Assembly: GCA_046297935.1 (NCBI GenBank) | Contig: JBKBHA010000002.1 | Location: 248,001-312,000, forward strand | Length of the DNA stretch: 64,000 bases | Direction: 5' to 3' | Origin: CAYMZZ01 sp046297935 | GTDB taxonomy: Bacteria > Bacteroidota > Bacteroidia > Chitinophagales > Chitinophagaceae | In this document: piece after piece, positions 15,784 to 24,389 of the stretch | Layout: each line of letters opens with the position of its first letter | Position numbering within the stretch: the stretch's first letter is position 1 | Made by a program: the position numbers and the translations under genes | Notes under the pieces: generated by a model | The model's database searches: none | What the model was told of the DNA's origin: nothing | The model's input: only the letters and a program-made list of their open reading frames with translations

Positions 15784-16244
15784 TTTAATCGCCCGGGCAA
15801 TTCGCCCGGATTCAGGTTGAGAAAGCTAAAGGCTATGGTTGTTTCAGTTGGCCGTTGGCTGGTTATATCCAGAAATCCGCTCAATTCTTCCACCCAGGGT
15901 TGCATATTCTGCAGAGCCGGGCGCAACGCTTCTTCATCGAGGCCATGCGAATCCCTGATATGTATCAGCACCACATCGCTGTAAGTTTTTGCGGTTACCC
16001 TAACCTGGCTGAAACGGGAGTGCAGCAATACCTGGTCCATCACGTGATTCAGTATGCGACGCACATGGTCTACCTTGCGGTATACAACAAGTTCGTCGGA
16101 CATATCAAATTGAATCTGGTTAGCGGCCAGCATGGCGCGTCCGGTTGCCCGCGATATGGAGTCGCAAAGAATTCGATCGAGCCGGCAGGGCTGTTGTAAT
16201 GAATCTTCAGGAAGGCTTGGTAAGGTCATGTGGGTTTGGTTCAT
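15780..16244 (-). CDS. Small GHKL-ATPase-like protein (degenerate histidine-kinase catalytic domain)
   Basis: A 154-residue protein without signal peptide or membrane segment. Residues about 50-145 look like a histidine-kinase ATPase domain: an N-box-like RILNHVMDQVLLHSRFSQVR, a G1-like VVLIHIRDSHGLDEEAL, and a final strand TTIAFSFLNL. The second glycine box (GxGLGL) and the phospho-acceptor helix are absent, and the N-box Asn context is unusual. It may be an orphan anti-sigma-like or regulatory fragment, or a decayed kinase. The frame is intact and ends in a 4-bp overlap with the convergent Pr6Pr gene. No function can be assigned with confidence. Confidence 0.6.
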   Translation of the reverse strand: MNQTHMTLPSLPEDSLQQPCRLDRILCDSISRATGRAMLAANQIQFDMSDELVVYRKVDHVRRILNHVMDQVLLHSRFSQVRVTAKTYSDVVLIHIRDSHGLDEEALRPALQNMQPWVEELSGFLDITSQRPTETTIAFSFLNLNPGELPGRLN

Positions 16245-16467
16245 TTTCGTATTCGAAATTGAACTGCAAAGGAACTACGAAGCCTGCGGCAGGGAAATAG
16301 TGCAGGGCCGAATTTGCGGGTCAATCGATCGACGGAACGCCTGTAGTAAAACGACTACATTGTGTATTTAAGACACATTTAACAGATTCCCGCCTGGCTC
16401 TCAATTTGTTACCAGCCTGTCGTTTTTTGACAGCCACCCTGTACATTTGAAAAAAACTCAGCTGCAG

Positions 16468-17355
16468 ATGATTTCTTATAATCCGAAAGATTGGTTCACG
16501 TATATCTTCCGCTTTCACAGGGCCGATACCGTTCGCAAACTAATGCCTCTGATACTGGCCATTTCGGTGTATTCAGCCATTATCGCTTATCTCGAACTCA
16601 CCTACTGGAATTTGTCAGCCGCAAATTATGTAAAGAACATTCCAATCATGCATTCGCTGTTGGGTTTTGCCATTTCGATGCTGTTGGTATTTCGTACCAA
16701 TACGGCCTACGATCGTTGGTGGGAAGGGCGTAAGCTTTGGGGACAGCTGGTGAACAACAGTCGCAACCTGGCCATTAAACTGGCAGCCCTGCTACCTGAA
16801 AACGAAATTTACCAGCGGGCATTTTTCCGCAAATCCATACCAGCTTATGCGGCTGCCCTTCACCGCCATTTACGCCGTGAAGAAACCCGTCTTGCATTAA
16901 AGGAAGACGACGAGCACGATCATGTGTTTAAAAAGATCGATCATAAAAAACATGTACCCAACCAGGTGGCATTGCTGATGTTTCAACACGTGCAGCAGCT
17001 TCACCTTGAGAAAAAATTAAGCGCTGAACAATTGTTATTCATCAATGCGGAACTTCAGTCTTTTACGGATATCTGCGGTGCCTGCGAACGGATCAAGAAC
17101 ACCCCAATCCCCTACTCCTATTCCGTATTTATCAAAAAATTCATTTTTATATACATTATGACCCTTCCCTTTGGCTACGTGTTTCAACTGGGGTATTGGG
17201 TGGTGCCCGTGGTGGCATTTATATTTTACGTACTCGCCAGTCTTGAGCTGATTGCTGAAGAAATAGAGGATCCCTTTGGAGGTGATGAAAATGATTTGCC
17301 CACCGAAAAACTGGCTGAAAATATTAATCGCCATGTAGGAGAAATTTTGGGGTAA
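16468..17355 (+). CDS. Bestrophin-family anion channel
   Basis: The start used is ATG at 16468 (MISYNPKDWFTYIFRFHRAD), giving 295 residues; a TTG 7 codons upstream is possible. It has the bacterial bestrophin pattern: KDWFTYIFRFHRADTVRKL, the membrane helix with HSLLGFAISMLLVFRTNTAYDRWWEGRKLWG near 58-88, LPFGYVFQLGYWVVPVVAFIFYVLASLELIAEEIEDPFG near 230-270, and the conserved acidic IEDPFG cluster. These proteins form pentameric anion channels in the inner membrane. It is a stand-alone gene; about 220 bp upstream hold no recognised element. Its physiological ligand is unknown. Confidence 0.92.
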   Translation: MISYNPKDWFTYIFRFHRADTVRKLMPLILAISVYSAIIAYLELTYWNLSAANYVKNIPIMHSLLGFAISMLLVFRTNTAYDRWWEGRKLWGQLVNNSRNLAIKLAALLPENEIYQRAFFRKSIPAYAAALHRHLRREETRLALKEDDEHDHVFKKIDHKKHVPNQVALLMFQHVQQLHLEKKLSAEQLLFINAELQSFTDICGACERIKNTPIPYSYSVFIKKFIFIYIMTLPFGYVFQLGYWVVPVVAFIFYVLASLELIAEEIEDPFGGDENDLPTEKLAENINRHVGEILG

Positions 17356-17459
17356 AAAAGATTAATGACTTACCTTTTAGGCCGCTTAGCCGACACACAG
17401 TTTAAAATGTTTCAACCAACATCGTTTGTATTTTTCTGATGCTCATAATTAAAAGTTGC

Positions 17460-19817
17460 ATGCGAATTCTCTTTTATTGTTTATTGTTTGCCAGTTTGCC
17501 CGCAATTGCCCAAAATGAACCGGGCGTTCTCACGGTGGAAAAAATTATGCGCGACCCGGCCTGGATAGGCCATTCGCCTTCGGGGTTACAGTGGTCGCCA
17601 GACGGGTCGAGGCTTGCCTTCAACTGGAATCCGGGTTCTGCTGAATCGGATTCTCTCTATTTTATCAGCAAATCGGCTCTTCAACCTCAAAAAGCCAGCA
17701 AAAGCGATCGTGATACATGGGTAAGTGAAGGCGCTGTTGAATACAATCAGAAGCGCACTGCGTATGTTTACACCCGTCGTGGCGATGTTTTTTATCATGA
17801 TGTGAAGTCAGGAAAGACCCGCCGTGTTACTGAAACGGTCGATTTTGAATCAGGAGCAGAGTTTTCATTTAACGGCACAGCCGTGGTTTTTCGACAGGGG
17901 CAGGATCTGTTTGCATGGGATATTGCTGAAGGTACTACGAAACAGTTGACACGAATGAGTTCTGCCGCTGACAGAGACCGTAGCTCCAAAGAATCTGAAC
18001 AGGAAAAGTGGTTGAAGAATGATCAGCTCACGTATTTCGAAGTGTTGCGTACGCGAAATGAAAAAGAGAAAAAATCGAGAGAAGCCCGGGAGTTGGAAAA
18101 TCCTCCGGCACTCCGAACTATTCCCCTGAATGGACAGGTGCTTCAAAATCTTTCAATAAGTCCTGATGGCCGCTTTGTTTCCTATTCCCTGTTTAAAGCG
18201 GCTACCGGCGTTAAGAATACTATTGTTCCGGATTATGTTACGGAATCTGGATTTACCACCGATATACCGGCCCGTTCAAAAGTGGGTGCACCGCAGGGTT
18301 CTTATACAGCCTTTGTATACGATCGCCAGTTGGATACGATCTATAGTTTAAAACCGGATTCCATTCCAGGTATTCGTGATCTGCCAGACTATCTGAAGGA
18401 TTATCCGAAGCTATTGGAAGAAAGAAAGAAAAAGAATGAAGTGCGTTCGGTACGCTGGCTGGGACCCAATTGGTCGCCTTCCGGAAAATATGCTGTGTTG
18501 GATATTCGATCTCTGGACAATAAAGATCGTTGGCTGATGAGTTGGGACAGCAGCAATCATACGCTTTCCCTGGTTAGCCGGCAGCGCGATGAAGCGTGGA
18601 TTTCGGGACCGGGTATTTTCGGTAGCTGGGGCTGGATAGATGAGAACCAATTCTGGTATCAGTCCGAAGAAACGGGCTATTCGCATATCTATATTTACGA
18701 TTTCAGGACCGGCAGCAGTCGTGCGCTGACCAGTGGCAAGTACGAGATTCAGTCCGCACAACTCTCACTCGATAAGAAAAATTTCTATGTACGCGCCAAC
18801 CGTGAACATCCGGGCGAACAACATTTTTATCGCTTAAGGATTAGTGATGGTAACATGGAAAAAATTACCAGCATGGTAGGCAGCAATCAGGTTTCGCTTT
18901 CTCCCGACGAAAAGTATATCGCTTACCTGTATTCTTCGCCAACCCATCCCTGGGAATTGTACTGGCAGGAAAATAAAGCTGGCGCAAAGCCGACACAAAT
19001 CACACAGGCTGCCATGTCCGACGAGTTCAAATCTTATAAATGGCGAGAACCAGAAATTGTGGAAATACCGGCGAGGGATGGGGCCATGATCTATGCCCGT
19101 ATTTACCGTCCGCAAAAACAGCACCCCTCCCGCCCTGCGGTCTTTTTTACCCATGGCGCGGGTTACCTGCAGAACGCACATAAATGGTGGAGCAGCTACT
19201 TCCGCGAATTCATGTTTAACAATATGCTGGCCGACCAGGGTTATGTGGTAATCGATATCGACTATCGCGGAAGCGCAGGGTATGGTCGCGACTGGAGGAC
19301 GGGCATTTACCGGCATATGGGTGGCAAGGACCTGAGCGATCACGTAGATGCAATTGCCTACCTGGTAAAAAATTACAATGTTAATGCCGGCAACATCGGC
19401 ATTTATGGTGGCTCCTATGGAGGATTCATTTCATTGATGGCTTTATTTACCGAGCCAAATGCTTTCAAGTCGGGCGCCGCACTAAGGCCGGTTACCGACT
19501 GGGCACAGTATAACCACGGTTATACCAGCAATATCCTGAATGAACCCTTTACCGACAGCATAGCTTACCGCCGCAGTTCACCACTTTATTTTGCGGAAGC
19601 CCTTAAAGGCAATTTGTTGATATGCCATGGAATGGTGGATGTGAACGTGCACTATCAGGATGCGGTGAAACTGGCACAGCGTTTAATCGAACTTGGCAAG
19701 GACAATTGGGAACTGGCTTCTTACCCTATGGAAGATCATGGATTCGTAGAACCCAGCAGTTGGACCGATGAATACAAGCGAATTTTTAAGTTATTTGAAA
19801 GAACGCTGAAGCAATAA
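17460..19817 (+). CDS. Secreted S9 prolyl-oligopeptidase family peptidase (DPP-IV-like)
   Basis: The start used is ATG at 17460 (MRILFYCLLFASLPAIAQNE), a clear signal peptide; ATG at 17439 would add seven residues. The mature protein has a beta-propeller with WSPDGSRLAF, LSISPDGRFVSY and SLSPDEKYIAYLY repeats, followed by an alpha/beta-hydrolase domain from about residue 560. The catalytic Ser is in YGGSYGGFISL (about Ser652), with the Asp in VDVNVHYQDAV and the His in MEDHGFVEP. It should release dipeptides or cut after proline in the periplasm. A TlpA-like gene starts 43 bp downstream on the same strand and may be cotranscribed. Confidence 0.92.
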   Translation: MRILFYCLLFASLPAIAQNEPGVLTVEKIMRDPAWIGHSPSGLQWSPDGSRLAFNWNPGSAESDSLYFISKSALQPQKASKSDRDTWVSEGAVEYNQKRTAYVYTRRGDVFYHDVKSGKTRRVTETVDFESGAEFSFNGTAVVFRQGQDLFAWDIAEGTTKQLTRMSSAADRDRSSKESEQEKWLKNDQLTYFEVLRTRNEKEKKSREARELENPPALRTIPLNGQVLQNLSISPDGRFVSYSLFKAATGVKNTIVPDYVTESGFTTDIPARSKVGAPQGSYTAFVYDRQLDTIYSLKPDSIPGIRDLPDYLKDYPKLLEERKKKNEVRSVRWLGPNWSPSGKYAVLDIRSLDNKDRWLMSWDSSNHTLSLVSRQRDEAWISGPGIFGSWGWIDENQFWYQSEETGYSHIYIYDFRTGSSRALTSGKYEIQSAQLSLDKKNFYVRANREHPGEQHFYRLRISDGNMEKITSMVGSNQVSLSPDEKYIAYLYSSPTHPWELYWQENKAGAKPTQITQAAMSDEFKSYKWREPEIVEIPARDGAMIYARIYRPQKQHPSRPAVFFTHGAGYLQNAHKWWSSYFREFMFNNMLADQGYVVIDIDYRGSAGYGRDWRTGIYRHMGGKDLSDHVDAIAYLVKNYNVNAGNIGIYGGSYGGFISLMALFTEPNAFKSGAALRPVTDWAQYNHGYTSNILNEPFTDSIAYRRSSPLYFAEALKGNLLICHGMVDVNVHYQDAVKLAQRLIELGKDNWELASYPMEDHGFVEPSSWTDEYKRIFKLFERTLKQ

Positions 19818-19860
19818 AAATTTACGGAACATCCATATTTGATTAACCAAAAGGAAAAAT

Positions 19861-21792
19861 ATGAAAGCATCTATTTTTTTGTCGGCCTTGTTGTTGCTGT
19901 TTGCAGCACAGGTATCGGCGCGACAGAATTTTCAATTTAGTCCGGCAGAGCCAAAACCTGGTGACCTTATAACGGTTGAATACAAGCCTGCTCCTGTAGA
20001 AGGACAGGAAGCCGGAGCTGTGGAAGCAGCGTTCTATGGCATGGGCAAGGACAATGCTGCTGTTGCGGAGGATCTTCCGTTGAAAAAAACAGGCGACTCC
20101 TGGACTGGTAGTTTTGTAGCACCCGCCAACATGAGTTTTCTCTATTTTGGTTTTAAATCGGGCGAAAAATTTGACCTGAATAATAATGAAGGCTATTACA
20201 TTTTGTTGTACGATGGTGGCAAGCCCGCTGAATGGGCTTACAGTTCGTTAGGCCGTTTTTATTCAGGTATGGGCTGGCGCGTGGGGCTTGAAAATAATCT
20301 TCCCAAATCGATTGAAGCGTTTGAAAAACAATACGAACTCTACCCCGCTTCCAAAGTGGAAACCTATGCGATATATGTCAGTATAAAAGCAAGGAACGAC
20401 AAAGAGAACGAGGCATCTATTCGCCAGGAAGGAATTGAAAATTTTCTGAAAGCGGGCATCAGGAATGAACGGGAAATGTCGGTATTGAGCAATCTTTATT
20501 TTGCTGCCGATCTGCCTGAGCAGGGAAAAATGATCAACAATTTGCTAAGGGAAAAATATCCGAACGGCTATTGGACCGCTCAGGAGTTGGCCAATAGTGC
20601 GAATCGCGAAAAGGATGCAGCAAAGAAAAAGCAACTGATTGCACAACTGGTTGCCAAAGTGGAAAGTGGCGATACCCTTTATCAGGGATTCAAGGCAAAC
20701 CTTAACTCTTACAAAGGCATGATGGCTCGTTATTATATCTCCAAAAAAGAGTGGGACCAGGTAGATGATGCCATTTCGCAATCGGGTATAGACAGCAAGC
20801 TGGATATGGCCGCCCTTTATAATTCTGCTGCATGGCAAATGCAAATAGATTCGGCCAACCTGCCACTCGCAGAGAGTTTTGCCAAAAAGGCAACAGCCTA
20901 TGCTGAGGAAGTGAAAAACGATGCCAGTGCAGTGCGACCCAATTATTACACCCAAAAGCAATGGGACGATAGTCGCGAAAAAACAGTAGCCCAATATCTC
21001 GATACTTATGCAATGGTGCTCTACAAAGCCGGCAACTATAAAAAGGGTTTAGAAATGGCAAAAAAGGGTGCATTGGATATTTATAAGGGCGAGGATGCCG
21101 GCCAAAACAATACCTATGCTTTGTTGGCTGCCAAGACCATCAGCAACAGAAAGTTGGTGCCACAACTGGAGAAATTTGTAAGGACAGGTAAATCGAAGTC
21201 GGATATCATCGATATACTGAAAGACAGTTATGTAAAGAAATACAAATCCGACAAAGGGTTCGACCTTTATCTCGACGAATTGCAACGGGAAAATTACCTG
21301 AAGATCCTTGCAGAGCTGAAAAAAGATATGCTTGATGAGGAAAGTCCATCTTTTGCACTTTATAACCTGGAGGGCAAAAAAGTAGACATGAAAGATCTGC
21401 GTGGTAAAGTAGTAGTTGTTGACTTTTGGGCCACCTGGTGCGGACCTTGTATTGCTTCATTTCCTGGCATGCAGCGCGCACAAAACAAGTTCAAAGAAAA
21501 TCCCAATGTGAAATTTGTGTTCGTTGACACCTGGGAAAGTGCAGAAGACAAAAAGAAAAATGCTGCTGACTTCATTACAAAAAATAAATACGATTTCGAT
21601 GTATTGCTGGATACTGAAGACAAGGTAGTTGAGCAGTTTAAAGTAGAAGGTATTCCTACCAAGTTTGTGATTGACCCCACCGGAAAGCTCCGCTTTAAAG
21701 CAGTAGGGTTCGATGGTAGCGATGATAAGTTGGTACAGGAATTAACCGCTATGATTGAGCTGGCAAGCGACGCTGGCAAAAAGGCCTTCTAA
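19861..21792 (+). CDS. Secreted thioredoxin-fold protein, TlpA/redoxin family with long N-terminal region
   Basis: A 643-residue protein with signal peptide MKASIFLSALLLLFAAQVSA. An N-terminal beta-rich domain (about 22-125) and a helical, TPR-like middle (about 130-480; SIEAFEKQYELYPASKVETY, KAGNYKKGLEMAKKG) precede a C-terminal thioredoxin domain. The redox motif is WCGPC (Cys527, Cys530), followed by GIPTKFVIDPTGKLRFK. It is expected to be a periplasmic thiol-disulfide oxidoreductase, a class abundant in Bacteroidota; the N-terminal part probably selects partners. It follows an S9 peptidase and ends in a strong terminator. Confidence 0.9.
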   Translation: MKASIFLSALLLLFAAQVSARQNFQFSPAEPKPGDLITVEYKPAPVEGQEAGAVEAAFYGMGKDNAAVAEDLPLKKTGDSWTGSFVAPANMSFLYFGFKSGEKFDLNNNEGYYILLYDGGKPAEWAYSSLGRFYSGMGWRVGLENNLPKSIEAFEKQYELYPASKVETYAIYVSIKARNDKENEASIRQEGIENFLKAGIRNEREMSVLSNLYFAADLPEQGKMINNLLREKYPNGYWTAQELANSANREKDAAKKKQLIAQLVAKVESGDTLYQGFKANLNSYKGMMARYYISKKEWDQVDDAISQSGIDSKLDMAALYNSAAWQMQIDSANLPLAESFAKKATAYAEEVKNDASAVRPNYYTQKQWDDSREKTVAQYLDTYAMVLYKAGNYKKGLEMAKKGALDIYKGEDAGQNNTYALLAAKTISNRKLVPQLEKFVRTGKSKSDIIDILKDSYVKKYKSDKGFDLYLDELQRENYLKILAELKKDMLDEESPSFALYNLEGKKVDMKDLRGKVVVVDFWATWCGPCIASFPGMQRAQNKFKENPNVKFVFVDTWESAEDKKKNAADFITKNKYDFDVLLDTEDKVVEQFKVEGIPTKFVIDPTGKLRFKAVGFDGSDDKLVQELTAMIELASDAGKKAF

Positions 21793-21794
21793 AC

Positions 21795-21843
21795 AAAAAT
21801 GTTCCTGAAAGTTGCGTTTGCAGCTTTCAGGAACATTTTTCTA
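21795..21843 (+). terminator. Intrinsic terminator
   Basis: AAAAATGTTCCTGAAAGTTGC pairs along its length with GCAGCTTTCAGGAACATTTTT around GTTT. The stem is about 21 bp with one G·T. It follows the redoxin gene stop by 2 bp and is symmetrical enough to work on both strands. Confidence 0.92.
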
Positions 21844-21921
21844 TTTATTGGAAGGTTAATGGGCTGGGAATCAGTCAATTTAAGCTGGGTTACCTGCTCC
21901 AACATTTCGGTTAACAATTCC

Positions 21922-21929
21922 TATATTTG
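21922..21929 (+). promoter_or_regulatory. Predicted -7 box for accD–smpB
   Basis: TATATTTG matches TAnnTTTG exactly and lies 18 bp before the accD ATG at 21948. No clear -33 TTTG is seen at the usual distance. Confidence 0.55.
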
Positions 21930-21947
21930 CGTTTTAACGACCTGATT

Positions 21948-22862
21948 ATGGCAAAACAAGTGGAGGATTTCGACGCGAACCTGGCTGGTGAAGAAGGGAA
22001 GACGGAGGAGACCAAGTCGAGCTGGTTTAAGCGGATCAAGACGGGCATCAATACCAAGACTTCAGAAAAGAAGGAAACGCCAGAGGGCTTGTGGACCAAA
22101 TGTCCCGAGTGCAATTATATCTGCACCATGACGGAATTGAGGGAACACCTTTTTGTTTGTCCTAAGTGCTCGCATCATCACCGGATCAACAGCGCAGAAT
22201 ATTATCACATCATCTTCGATAACGGTCAGTACACCGAGCTGTTTGACAATATCCGTAGTAAAGATTTTCTGGAGTTTACCGATCTTAAGCCTTACAAGAA
22301 ACGGTTGGACGAGATATGGAGTAAGACAGATTTAAAAGATTCCATGCGGGTGGCTGTCGGAAACGTGAATGGCCAACCGCTGGTGGTGGCTTGTATGGAT
22401 TTTGAATTCATTGGCGGATCGCTGGGCAGTGTGATGGGTGAAAAATTTTCGCGAGCCGTTGATTATTGTATCGCACACAAAATGCCCTACATGGTCATTA
22501 GCAAGAGTGGCGGAGCCAGGATGATGGAAAGCGCATTTTCGCTAATGCAACTGGCAAAGACAAGTGGTAAGCTTTCTCAACTGAGCGATGCACAGTTACC
22601 ATATATTTCGCTGCTAACTGACCCCACATTTGGCGGTATTTCGGCCTCCTTCGGCATGTTGGGCGATTTGAATATTGCAGAGCCTGGCGCGTTGATTGGT
22701 TTTGCCGGACCAAGGGTGATTCGTGAAACCATCAAAAAAGACCTTCCAGAAGGTTTTCAACGCAGTGAATTCCTGCTTGAGCATGGATTCCTCGATTTTA
22801 TTGTCCCCCGTCGAGATTTAAAGGAAAAACTGGCGACTGTCCTCCGCCTTTTCCGAAGCTGA
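21948..22862 (+). CDS. accD: Acetyl-CoA carboxylase carboxyltransferase subunit beta
   Basis: The start used is ATG at 21948 (MAKQVEDFDANLAGEEGKTE), giving 304 residues. An acidic/basic linker leads to a four-cysteine zinc ribbon, CPECNYICTMTEL...CPKCSHHHRI, near residues 46-70. The crotonase-fold carboxyltransferase core follows (VVACMDFEFIGGSLGSVMGEK; SKSGGARMMESAFSLMQLAK; PGALIGFAGPRVIRETI). With AccA it transfers CO2 from carboxybiotin to acetyl-CoA, giving malonyl-CoA for fatty-acid synthesis. smpB starts 23 bp downstream, so the two probably share a transcript. No anomaly was seen. Confidence 0.97.
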   Translation: MAKQVEDFDANLAGEEGKTEETKSSWFKRIKTGINTKTSEKKETPEGLWTKCPECNYICTMTELREHLFVCPKCSHHHRINSAEYYHIIFDNGQYTELFDNIRSKDFLEFTDLKPYKKRLDEIWSKTDLKDSMRVAVGNVNGQPLVVACMDFEFIGGSLGSVMGEKFSRAVDYCIAHKMPYMVISKSGGARMMESAFSLMQLAKTSGKLSQLSDAQLPYISLLTDPTFGGISASFGMLGDLNIAEPGALIGFAGPRVIRETIKKDLPEGFQRSEFLLEHGFLDFIVPRRDLKEKLATVLRLFRS

Positions 22863-22885
22863 TTAGGGAACAGGGACTTCAATTT

Positions 22886-23320
22886 ATGTCAGAAATCAAG
22901 AATCGGTCAGCATTTTACGAATACTTCATCGACAACCGGTATGAAGCTGGTATGGTATTGCTGGGTACCGAAGTGAAGAGCATTCGTGCCGGCAAAGTGA
23001 GCTTCAATGATGCCTATTGCCAGATCCACGACGGCGAGGTCTGGATTAAATCGTTGCATATTGCTGAATATTCCCACGGCAATCTCAATAATCACGAGGC
23101 TACCCGCGATCGGAAGTTGCTCCTTCAAAAAAGGGAGATCAAAAAAATTGCCGCAGCTTTAAAGGAAAAGGGATTCACGCTCATCCCCTTGCGAATTTAT
23201 TTCAACAGCAAAAACCTGGTCAAAATTGAAATAGGACTCGCCCGAGGAAAAAAATTGCACGACAAACGCGATACACTTCGCAAAAAAGATGCTGAACGCG
23301 AGATGAAGCGGCATATGTAA
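22886..23320 (+). CDS. smpB: SsrA-binding protein SmpB
   Basis: A 144-residue trans-translation factor. Family landmarks: NRSAFYEYFIDNRYEAGMVL near 6-25, LGTEVKSIRAGKVSFNDAYC near 26-45, SLHIAEYSHGNLNNHEATRDRKLLL near 58-82, PLRIYFNSKNLVKIEIGLARGKKLHDKR near 103-130, and the basic C-terminal tail that mimics a decoding helix. It escorts tmRNA to stalled ribosomes. It lies downstream of accD, and a 36-bp palindromic terminator follows directly. The tmRNA gene itself is not in this window. Confidence 0.97.
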   Translation: MSEIKNRSAFYEYFIDNRYEAGMVLLGTEVKSIRAGKVSFNDAYCQIHDGEVWIKSLHIAEYSHGNLNNHEATRDRKLLLQKREIKKIAAALKEKGFTLIPLRIYFNSKNLVKIEIGLARGKKLHDKRDTLRKKDAEREMKRHM

Positions 23321-23322
23321 GT

Positions 23323-23367
23323 GCGCCTTCGGCGAATGTGCACATTCGCCGAAGGCGCTATTTTTTT
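23323..23367 (+). terminator. Terminator with perfect 36-bp palindrome after smpB
   Basis: GCGCCTTCGGCGAATGTG (23323-23340) is followed directly by its reverse complement (23341-23358), then TATTTTTTT. The last palindrome base is also part of the stop codon (23358-23360) of the convergent gene. Confidence 0.93.
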
Positions 23368-24275
23368 CGTCTAATCCTTATACTCCCCGTTTTTTGCAGG
23401 GTACTTGACAGCCGGATATCGTATTGTTTGTTGCCGTCTGTTACAACCATCAATGCGGTGTTGGGAGGAATGCTGCCCAAGTTGTCGGCGAGCATGGAGA
23501 GTTCGTTTACCTCGCGGGTGCTGTCGAGTTTCAGGCCGAAGTGTATCGATCGGGTGCTCAAGCGCTGTGAAAAAGCCAGTAGTTGATCGTTAAAGAAAAC
23601 GGAAATAGAATCACCATCTACTTCTCCGTTGTCGTAAAAATCAACTAAGATACTGTCGGTTTCTACTTCGATTTCCTGTACCCATTCTTTCTCACGCTCG
23701 CGAAACTGATTCTCCACCACATAGTTGATCACTTTGCGTTGCAATACGGTTGTCTGAGTGAGTGTGTCGGCCAGGCTGGGCTTCCATACCTGGTAGGTTT
23801 CCTTGTATTCCCTGTTGGCCTTTAACACCGAGTCCTGCTTGCTTTCTTTATCAAGTTGCAGGTTAAAAGTAATGTCGAGGCAGGTATATTTATAATCTGG
23901 CAAACTCACGAAAGATCCCTGCAAATTGGAGCCGGCCCGGGCCACCCGCAATTGTGCCTGCAGGTTCATGATGCAGTCAATTTCAAGATTGACGAGTGAA
24001 CCATAGTAGGTAACGGGAATATCGTACAAAGAAAGTTGCCGCGTGGCCGCATTGTAATTTCCCTTCACCTGTACGCTCCTGAATGCATTCTTGAAATAGT
24101 AATTCAACACACCCTTCACGTGGTTGCGCTCGGGTTGCAGAATCATTTCAACCAGGTAATTGTTGGCCGAACTGTTTGTCTTTACATTGGCCATGCCATA
24201 CCAGTAGCCAAACACCGATTGACTATGAGCGTGAAAGCCAATGAATACGAAAAGGATCAGGAGCAGATTCTTCAT
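23358..24275 (-). CDS. Secreted protein of unknown function
   Basis: The start used is ATG at 24275 (MKNLLLILFVFIGFHAHSQS), giving a 305-residue protein with a standard signal peptide. The first half is beta-rich and resembles a small barrel or lipocalin-like fold (SVFGYWYGMANVKTNS, NNYLVEMILQPERNHVKGVL). The second half includes VDFYDNGEVDGDSISVFFND, a pattern seen in Bacteroidota periplasmic proteins, and a C-terminal beta-sandwich-like part ending IRIRRKK. No catalytic motif is recognised. It may be conserved within Chitinophagaceae. It is convergent with smpB and separated by 114 bp from parC. Confidence 0.75.
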   Translation of the reverse strand: MKNLLLILFVFIGFHAHSQSVFGYWYGMANVKTNSSANNYLVEMILQPERNHVKGVLNYYFKNAFRSVQVKGNYNAATRQLSLYDIPVTYYGSLVNLEIDCIMNLQAQLRVARAGSNLQGSFVSLPDYKYTCLDITFNLQLDKESKQDSVLKANREYKETYQVWKPSLADTLTQTTVLQRKVINYVVENQFREREKEWVQEIEVETDSILVDFYDNGEVDGDSISVFFNDQLLAFSQRLSTRSIHFGLKLDSTREVNELSMLADNLGSIPPNTALMVVTDGNKQYDIRLSSTLQKTGSIRIRRKK

Positions 24276-24389
24276 AAAGCCGTATTTGGGCAAAAACCGT
24301 GCTTAATTAAAGCCTGGCCCAAAATGCTAACGGAAATCTGCCGGTATAATTGCCCGCGGGTTGTTAAAGACAGATTAGGGCTTGTTCCA

